Assembly: GCA_050996405.1 (NCBI GenBank)
Contig: JBPCRW010000275.1
Coordinates: forward strand, 1-18,936
Origin: JBPCRW01 sp050996405
GTDB lineage: Bacteria; Acidobacteriota; Blastocatellia; Pyrinomonadales; Pyrinomonadaceae
Direction of reading: 5' to 3'
DNA: 18,936 nt
In this document: in pieces, positions 15,058-18,936 of the stretch
Layout: each line of letters opens with the position of its first letter
Position numbering within the stretch: position 1 is the first letter of the stretch
Notes under the pieces: model-generated
Told to the model about the DNA's origin: nothing
The model's input: the letters and a program-made list of their open reading frames with translations, nothing else
Database searches by the model: none
Translations under genes and position numbers: made by a program

Positions 15058-16275
15058 TCAAACTGTTAATCCGCTGGCGATAAATTCTTCGATGGCGACT
15101 TCGAGCGCGCCGCCGAGAGCCGAACCTTTCGGTTCGCCGCATTCAATCGTCCAGCCGTGCATTTTCCCGACGATGCTTTTCTTAATCGCCTCGCGCAATG
15201 GATAATTGATAAATTTCCAGCCGTAGACGAGCCGCCCGCTGATGATAACGTTCGGTACGCCGATGCCCATTATCATATTGGCGATGCCGATGCCCAAGTA
15301 TTCGCCGATGCGTTCCAGAGTTTTCTGGGCGCGAATTTCGCCGCCTTCGGCGCGCCCGACGATTTCGACAAAGCGCGGCAGTTTTTCGCCCGCGTGAACC
15401 ATCCGGTCGCCCGTGTAGAGCGAAGCCGCCGAAGCCGCCGATGCGTATTTTTCCCAGCAGCCGCGATTGCCGCACACGCAGGGTTTTCCGCCCGCGACAA
15501 TCGTCATATGCCCGAATTCTCCGGCACTTCCGCGCCCGCGCCCCGTTCCGCGATAAACTTCGCCGTCAATTATCAATCCAACGCCGATTCCCGTTCCCGA
15601 ACGAACCAGAACAAAATCGCTCGTCGAACCGTTTTCCGCATTTCGCAGTTTCAAACGCGCTTCATACATTGCCGCAGCCGTCGCGTCGTTTTCGACAATT
15701 ACCGGCGCGTCTCCGAATTTTAAAGCGTCGGCAATCGCTAAATTATTCCAGCCGAGATGCGGCGCGTAAAGCAGTTTGCGCCGTTCGGCATCGGTTGGAC
15801 CCGGAACGCTCACGCCGATTGCCCGCAAAGTCCTTCCCGTCACACCGGCGCAAAGTTTTTCGATATTTTCACGCGCTTTTTTGATTGCCTGCGCGGGTTC
15901 GGACGGCGTGACAAATTCTTCTTCGGCGAGAATTTCGCCGCTGATTGTCGCCACTCCGACCTGCGAATGACGAACTCCGAGATTTACGCCGACAAAAAAA
16001 TCGCGCTCGTCTGCGTATGACAGCGCAATCGGCGGTCGTCCCTGAACGCGCGCCGCGTCGTCCGTCTGAAACGGCTGCTCGCGCAAAATTCCGCTGGCAA
16101 TCAGAGGTTTTACGATGTCCGTTACGGTGCTTCGGTTGACATCCATTCGTCTTGCTAATTCAATCCGCGAAATCGGCTGTGATGCCCGCACCAGTCTAAA
16201 AAGCATCCGCGCAGTTTTTGCCGGATTCAATCGTTCGGCGGAATCGAAATCGAATTTGCCTGATATATCATTCAT
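15058..16275 (-). CDS. ROK-family transcriptional regulator (NagC/XylR type)
   Basis: The 405-residue protein begins with a winged helix-turn-helix (about 34-66, with ISRIELARRMDVNRSTVTDI). A sugar-kinase-like ROK domain follows. It shows a DxGxT-like phosphate loop region in degenerate form (VGVNLGVRHSQVG, 95-107), the VENDA motif (194-198), SGTGIGVG (226-233), the EFGH motif (253-256) and the zinc cluster CVCGNRGCWEKY (266-277). With an HTH the protein is expected to be a repressor sensing a sugar or sugar phosphate and not a kinase. The ligand cannot be read from sequence. Start is the ATG at 16275. The neighbouring genes are not sugar transporters or catabolic genes, so its targets are probably elsewhere or itself. 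Confidence 0.92.
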   Translation of the reverse strand: MNDISGKFDFDSAERLNPAKTARMLFRLVRASQPISRIELARRMDVNRSTVTDIVKPLIASGILREQPFQTDDAARVQGRPPIALSYADERDFFVGVNLGVRHSQVGVATISGEILAEEEFVTPSEPAQAIKKARENIEKLCAGVTGRTLRAIGVSVPGPTDAERRKLLYAPHLGWNNLAIADALKFGDAPVIVENDATAAAMYEARLKLRNAENGSTSDFVLVRSGTGIGVGLIIDGEVYRGTGRGRGSAGEFGHMTIVAGGKPCVCGNRGCWEKYASAASAASLYTGDRMVHAGEKLPRFVEIVGRAEGGEIRAQKTLERIGEYLGIGIANMIMGIGVPNVIISGRLVYGWKFINYPLREAIKKSIVGKMHGWTIECGEPKGSALGGALEVAIEEFIASGLTV

Positions 16276-16291
16276 CTTATCTTATTCGGTT

Positions 16292-16310
16292 TTTAATAAT
16301 CTTTAATAAT
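16292..16310. promoter_or_regulatory. Direct repeat TTTAATAAT upstream of the ROK gene
   Basis: TTTAATAAT occurs at 16292-16300 and 16302-16310, one helical turn apart and 17 bases upstream of the ROK-gene ATG. NagC-type ROK repressors bind AT-rich sites and often regulate themselves, so this is a candidate operator. AT-richness alone makes such repeats fairly likely. Confidence 0.3.
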
Positions 16311-16370
16311 ATGGCTTTCTTGAATACAATTTAACGCCGGAGGCGCAGACAGGAAAAGTTAAATAAAAAT

Positions 16371-17282
16371 CTAGCTTTCCAATATCTGACGGTAAATTTC
16401 CGTATCGACATTGCCGCCGCTGACCACGAGACAAACTTTTTTATTCGCAAATTTTTCCGTGTTTTCCAAAACCGCGCCCAAAGTCAGCGCGCCCGTCGGC
16501 TCTGTTTTAAGATTCGCCAGAGAAAATAATAAACGCACGGCTTCCTTAATTTTTTCGTCGGAAACTTCGACGATTTCGGAAACGCTCGATTTGATAATTT
16601 CCCAGTTGTGTTTTCCGAGCGAAATCGTCCGCGCGCCGTCGGCAATCGTCATCGGTTCGGTTTCGTTCGGGATAATTTTTCCGGCTCGCAGTGAACGAAA
16701 AGCGTCGTTTGCCAGCAGCGGTTCAGCCCCAATCAATTCTGTCCGATATTCATTCCGGCGCAAACCTTTGGAGATTCCCGAAATCAAACCGCCGCCGCCG
16801 ATTGGCGAGATTACAACATCAAATTTTTTTGCGGAAAGTTCGTCGCCCAAACTCGAATTTCCTTCAATCACAAACAAATCGTCATATGCCGAAGCGACGT
16901 AAGCATCGGGCATTTGCGCCGCTAGCTGCAAAACTCTTTCGTTGCGTCCGACTTTTTTTGTGTTAACTAAATCTACCGTCGCGCCGTAATTTTTCACCGA
17001 TTCGATTTTCACGCGCGCCGACGTTTCGGGCATCACGACCGTGCATTTTTTGCCTGTCAATTTGCAGGCGTAAGCCAAAGCCTGCCCGAAATTTCCCGAC
17101 GAAGCCGTTAAAATTTCGTCGTTTTCGACGTTCAGCGCGAGATTATACGCGGCGCGAAACTTAAAACTTCCCGTGTGTTGAAAAGTTTCGGACGCGATTG
17201 TTAAATCCAACCCTAAAAAAGTTTTCAGTTTTTCTGATTCGATAAAGCAAGTCGGGCGAATCGCTTCAAGCAAAGTTTTCAT
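16371..17282 (-). CDS. Threonine dehydratase/serine racemase-like PLP enzyme
   Basis: A fold-type II pyridoxal-phosphate enzyme of 303 residues from the chosen start. The PLP lysine is K41 in TGSFKFRAA, the substrate loop is SSGNFGQ (61-67), the phosphate-binding glycine loop is GGGGL (162-166) and SGGN lies near the C-terminus. Family members deaminate Thr or Ser to the 2-oxo acid and ammonia, or racemise Ser. The loop has Phe where most threonine dehydratases and serine racemases have His (SSGNH), so the exact substrate is unclear. There is no C-terminal ACT domain, unlike biosynthetic IlvA. Start is the ATG at 17282. An upstream TTG at 17318 would leave only five bases before the divergent kinase gene and is less likely. 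No ribosome site is obvious. Confidence 0.9.
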   Translation of the reverse strand: MKTLLEAIRPTCFIESEKLKTFLGLDLTIASETFQHTGSFKFRAAYNLALNVENDEILTASSGNFGQALAYACKLTGKKCTVVMPETSARVKIESVKNYGATVDLVNTKKVGRNERVLQLAAQMPDAYVASAYDDLFVIEGNSSLGDELSAKKFDVVISPIGGGGLISGISKGLRRNEYRTELIGAEPLLANDAFRSLRAGKIIPNETEPMTIADGARTISLGKHNWEIIKSSVSEIVEVSDEKIKEAVRLLFSLANLKTEPTGALTLGAVLENTEKFANKKVCLVVSGGNVDTEIYRQILES

Positions 17283-17323
17283 TTGTTTAGAATCCGTCAA
17301 ACAGGCTAAACTCGTCAAGACGA

Positions 17324-18238
17324 ATGAGCAAAAATCGCACGGAAAATCTGCCGCCGAAATTTATTGAAAACATTTCCGGCTTGTATGGCGCAAAAGGCGA
17401 AAAATGGCTGGCGGATTTACCGCAAATTATCCGTGAGATTTCCGGTAAATGGTCGCTTGAGATTGATAGAGTCTTTTCAAATTTGTCATTTAATTTCGTC
17501 GCGTTGTGTGTTGATGAAGCAGGCGAAAAGTGCGTTTTGAAAATCGGCGTGCCGGAAAAAGATTCATCTATTTTATTTGAAAAAAGAGCGTTGGAAGCCT
17601 TTGACGGAAAAGGCGCGGTGAAACTTTTGAAATTTGACGAAAAATTATGCGCGATGCTGCTGGAACGCGCGATTGCAGGCAAAACTCTGAGCGAAGTTTG
17701 CGGCGAAGATTATGCGAAAGCAGTTGAAATCGCCGTCGAAGTGATGAAAAAACTGCCGCGCAATCCGCCGGATAAAAGTAAATTTATCAATCTCGAAAGT
17801 TGGACTGACGGATTAAACCGCGCCGCGAAAGCAAATTTTGAACTCGAAAAAGTCGGCAAAGCACAGAAATTTTTCGATGAACTCGTCGAACCTTTTGAAA
17901 GAAAAATTCTGCTTCACGGCGACATTCATTTCGACAATATCTTGTCGGCGCGGCGCGAACCGTTTCTGTTAATTGACCCGAAAGGCGTAGTTGGAGAAAT
18001 CGGCTATGAAATCGCGGTTTTCCTTAACGATTTGGCGGGTTGGACAGAACATTTGCCAGATCAAAAAGTGATTCTCGCGTCAGCCGTCAAAAGTTTTTCG
18101 CGGGCGTTTAAAGTTGGTATCGATGACTTGCGAAAATGGGCGTATGCGTTCGCCGTTTTGTCGGCGTGGTGGGCGATGGAAGATTTCGGAAAAGATTGGG
18201 AAGGGCAGATTTTACGGGCGGATATTTGGGAAGTATAA
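17324..18238 (+). CDS. APH(6)/streptomycin 6-kinase-family small-molecule phosphotransferase
   Basis: The 304-residue protein matches the aminoglycoside 6-phosphotransferase/hydroxyurea phosphotransferase family along its length. The N-terminus LPPKFIENISGLYGAKGEKW is typical. VLKIG (71-75) carries the ATP-binding Lys, HGDIHFDNIL (198-207) is the catalytic loop with D200 and N205, and IDPKGVVGE (217-225) holds the metal-binding Asp. All kinase residues are present. Known members phosphorylate streptomycin or hydroxyurea, but the family is broad and a housekeeping substrate is equally possible. gnd follows after 11 bp, so the two are probably one operon. The divergent PLP-enzyme gene begins 41 bp away. 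No evidence of recent transfer is visible in composition or flanks. Confidence 0.88.
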   Translation: MSKNRTENLPPKFIENISGLYGAKGEKWLADLPQIIREISGKWSLEIDRVFSNLSFNFVALCVDEAGEKCVLKIGVPEKDSSILFEKRALEAFDGKGAVKLLKFDEKLCAMLLERAIAGKTLSEVCGEDYAKAVEIAVEVMKKLPRNPPDKSKFINLESWTDGLNRAAKANFELEKVGKAQKFFDELVEPFERKILLHGDIHFDNILSARREPFLLIDPKGVVGEIGYEIAVFLNDLAGWTEHLPDQKVILASAVKSFSRAFKVGIDDLRKWAYAFAVLSAWWAMEDFGKDWEGQILRADIWEV

Positions 18239-18249
18239 TCATAAAAATT

Positions 18250-18936
18250 ATGGAAAATGCACAATTCGGAATGGTCGGGCTTGGAACGATGGGCAGAAAT
18301 TTTCTGCTCAACGTCGCGGAACATGGATTTTCTTGCGTCGGGTATGATTTGGACGAATCGAAGCGCAAACTTTTGATGGAAGAAGGCGCGGGAATGCCGA
18401 TTGATTCGGCGGCGACGGTGGCGGAATTTGTCGGGAAATTAGCACGCCCGCGCAACATTATGCTGCTCGTTCCGGCGGGAAAAATCGTCGATTCGGTGAT
18501 TGCCGATTTGCTTCCTTTTCTGGAAAAAGACGACTTAATAATTGACGGCGGCAACTCGCATTTCATCGATACTGAAATCCGCGAAAAGTTTCTAGCCGAA
18601 AAAGGCATCGAATTTATGGGCGTTGGCGTGTCGGGCGGCGAAGAAGGCGCGCGGCACGGCGCAAGCATTATGCCCGGCGGACGCAGAGAGTTTTACGAGC
18701 GCATCCGTCCGATTCTCGAAGCCGCCAGCGCGAAAGTGGGCGGCGAGCCGTGCGTCGCGTATATGGGAAGCGGTTCGGCTGGGCATTTCGTCAAAATGGT
18801 TCACAACGGCATCGAATACGGCTTGATGCAAATCTTGGCGGAAACTTACGATTTTATGTTTCGCGTTTTGAAAATGAATTACACCGAGATGTCCGAGACT
18901 TTTAAGAAGTGGAACGATTCGGAACTAAATTCTTTT
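18250..18936 (+). CDS. gnd: 6-phosphogluconate dehydrogenase, N-terminal part (cut by window end)
   Basis: The open frame from the ATG at 18250 runs for 229 codons to the window end. It begins with the NADP-binding Rossmann motif GMVGLGTMGRN. Further on are the IDGGNSHF segment, GVGVSGGEEGARHG (substrate-binding loop) and VKMVHNGIEYGLMQ, which holds the catalytic Lys. These identify 6-phosphogluconate dehydrogenase, which converts 6-phosphogluconate to ribulose 5-phosphate, CO2 and NADPH in the oxidative pentose phosphate pathway. The remaining all-helical domain is outside the window, so long and short (GndA) forms cannot be fully separated. No Shine-Dalgarno is visible, and translation may be coupled to the upstream kinase gene. 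Confidence 0.96.
   Translation, partial: MENAQFGMVGLGTMGRNFLLNVAEHGFSCVGYDLDESKRKLLMEEGAGMPIDSAATVAEFVGKLARPRNIMLLVPAGKIVDSVIADLLPFLEKDDLIIDGGNSHFIDTEIREKFLAEKGIEFMGVGVSGGEEGARHGASIMPGGRREFYERIRPILEAASAKVGGEPCVAYMGSGSAGHFVKMVHNGIEYGLMQILAETYDFMFRVLKMNYTEMSETFKKWNDSELNSF

Noticed and set aside
15157..15884. Long open frames antisense to the ROK gene
   Set aside because: The GC-rich codon pattern of the ROK gene leaves the opposite strand open. The ROK frame carries all family motifs, and the antisense peptides carry none.
17283..17318. TTG start giving the PLP enzyme 12 more residues
   Set aside because: It would leave five bases between divergent genes, and the extra residues do not resemble the family N-terminus.
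18256..18276. Three heptad-like words (AATGCAC, AATTCGG, AATGGTC) at the gnd start
   Set aside because: They overlap the conserved gnd N-terminus with only three loose units. Coincidence is the simpler explanation.

Overview
The window reads as a stretch of a free-living, Gram-negative-type bacterial chromosome. It has moderate GC content, long genes on both strands, an apolipoprotein N-acyltransferase (outer-membrane lipoprotein pathway), an FtsK with a KOPS-type winged helix, and natural-competence genes. The protein style (ROK regulator, secreted TPR protein, ComEC) would suit an Acidobacteriota lineage such as Blastocatellia. That placement is a guess: there is no rRNA gene and no database search was possible. 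No prophage, plasmid, CRISPR or restriction system is visible.

Layout. The window opens with the end of purH (+). A convergent block on the minus strand follows. In transcription order it is lnt (lipoprotein N-acylation), prfB (release factor 2, with the classic programmed +1 frameshift), ftsK (DNA translocase), a ComEA-like helix-hairpin-helix protein, and comEC (DNA uptake channel). A 759-bp gene-free stretch (9181-9939) separates this block from a secreted TPR protein (-). It carries a 102-bp MITE-like palindrome and a structured tract of unknown nature. Upstream of the TPR gene is a compact tRNA-Glu(UUC) unit with its own sigma70-type promoter and intrinsic terminator, also on the minus strand. 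polA (+) follows and converges on a ROK-family regulator (-). Next is a threonine dehydratase/serine racemase-like PLP enzyme (-), divergent from an APH(6)-like small-molecule kinase (+) that is followed after 11 bp by gnd (6-phosphogluconate dehydrogenase, cut by the window end).

Most of the genes are housekeeping. The notable signal lies between and at the edges of genes: a set of short degenerate tandem repeats, mostly of 7 bp, which at several loci is arranged as two opposing arms forming a long hairpin. The repeat word differs at every locus (AGTCCAR, AATGCAR, ARTGGYG, AACGMKG, GTAAAAA and others). When phased, most words fit a common skeleton close to ARYNNNR. They sit between lnt and prfB, between prfB and ftsK, directly after ftsK, after the TPR gene, before polA and between polA and the ROK gene. 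One perfect 24-bp hairpin lies in frame inside comEC. Several arms supply coding sequence: the Lnt C-terminus, the RF2 C-terminal tail and a ComEC linker. The architecture resembles the heptanucleotide STRR repeats of cyanobacteria and the heptad-built P6b stem of Nostoc tRNA-Leu introns. It looks like a general process making or maintaining hairpins, with no single sequence-defined element behind it.

Other points: PolA has lost its 3'-5' exonuclease metal ligands; three DnaA-box-like TTTTCCACA sites lie within 36 bp upstream of the comEA-like gene; and the lnt-proximal part of the long gap holds a pair of identical 17-bp operator-like repeats.
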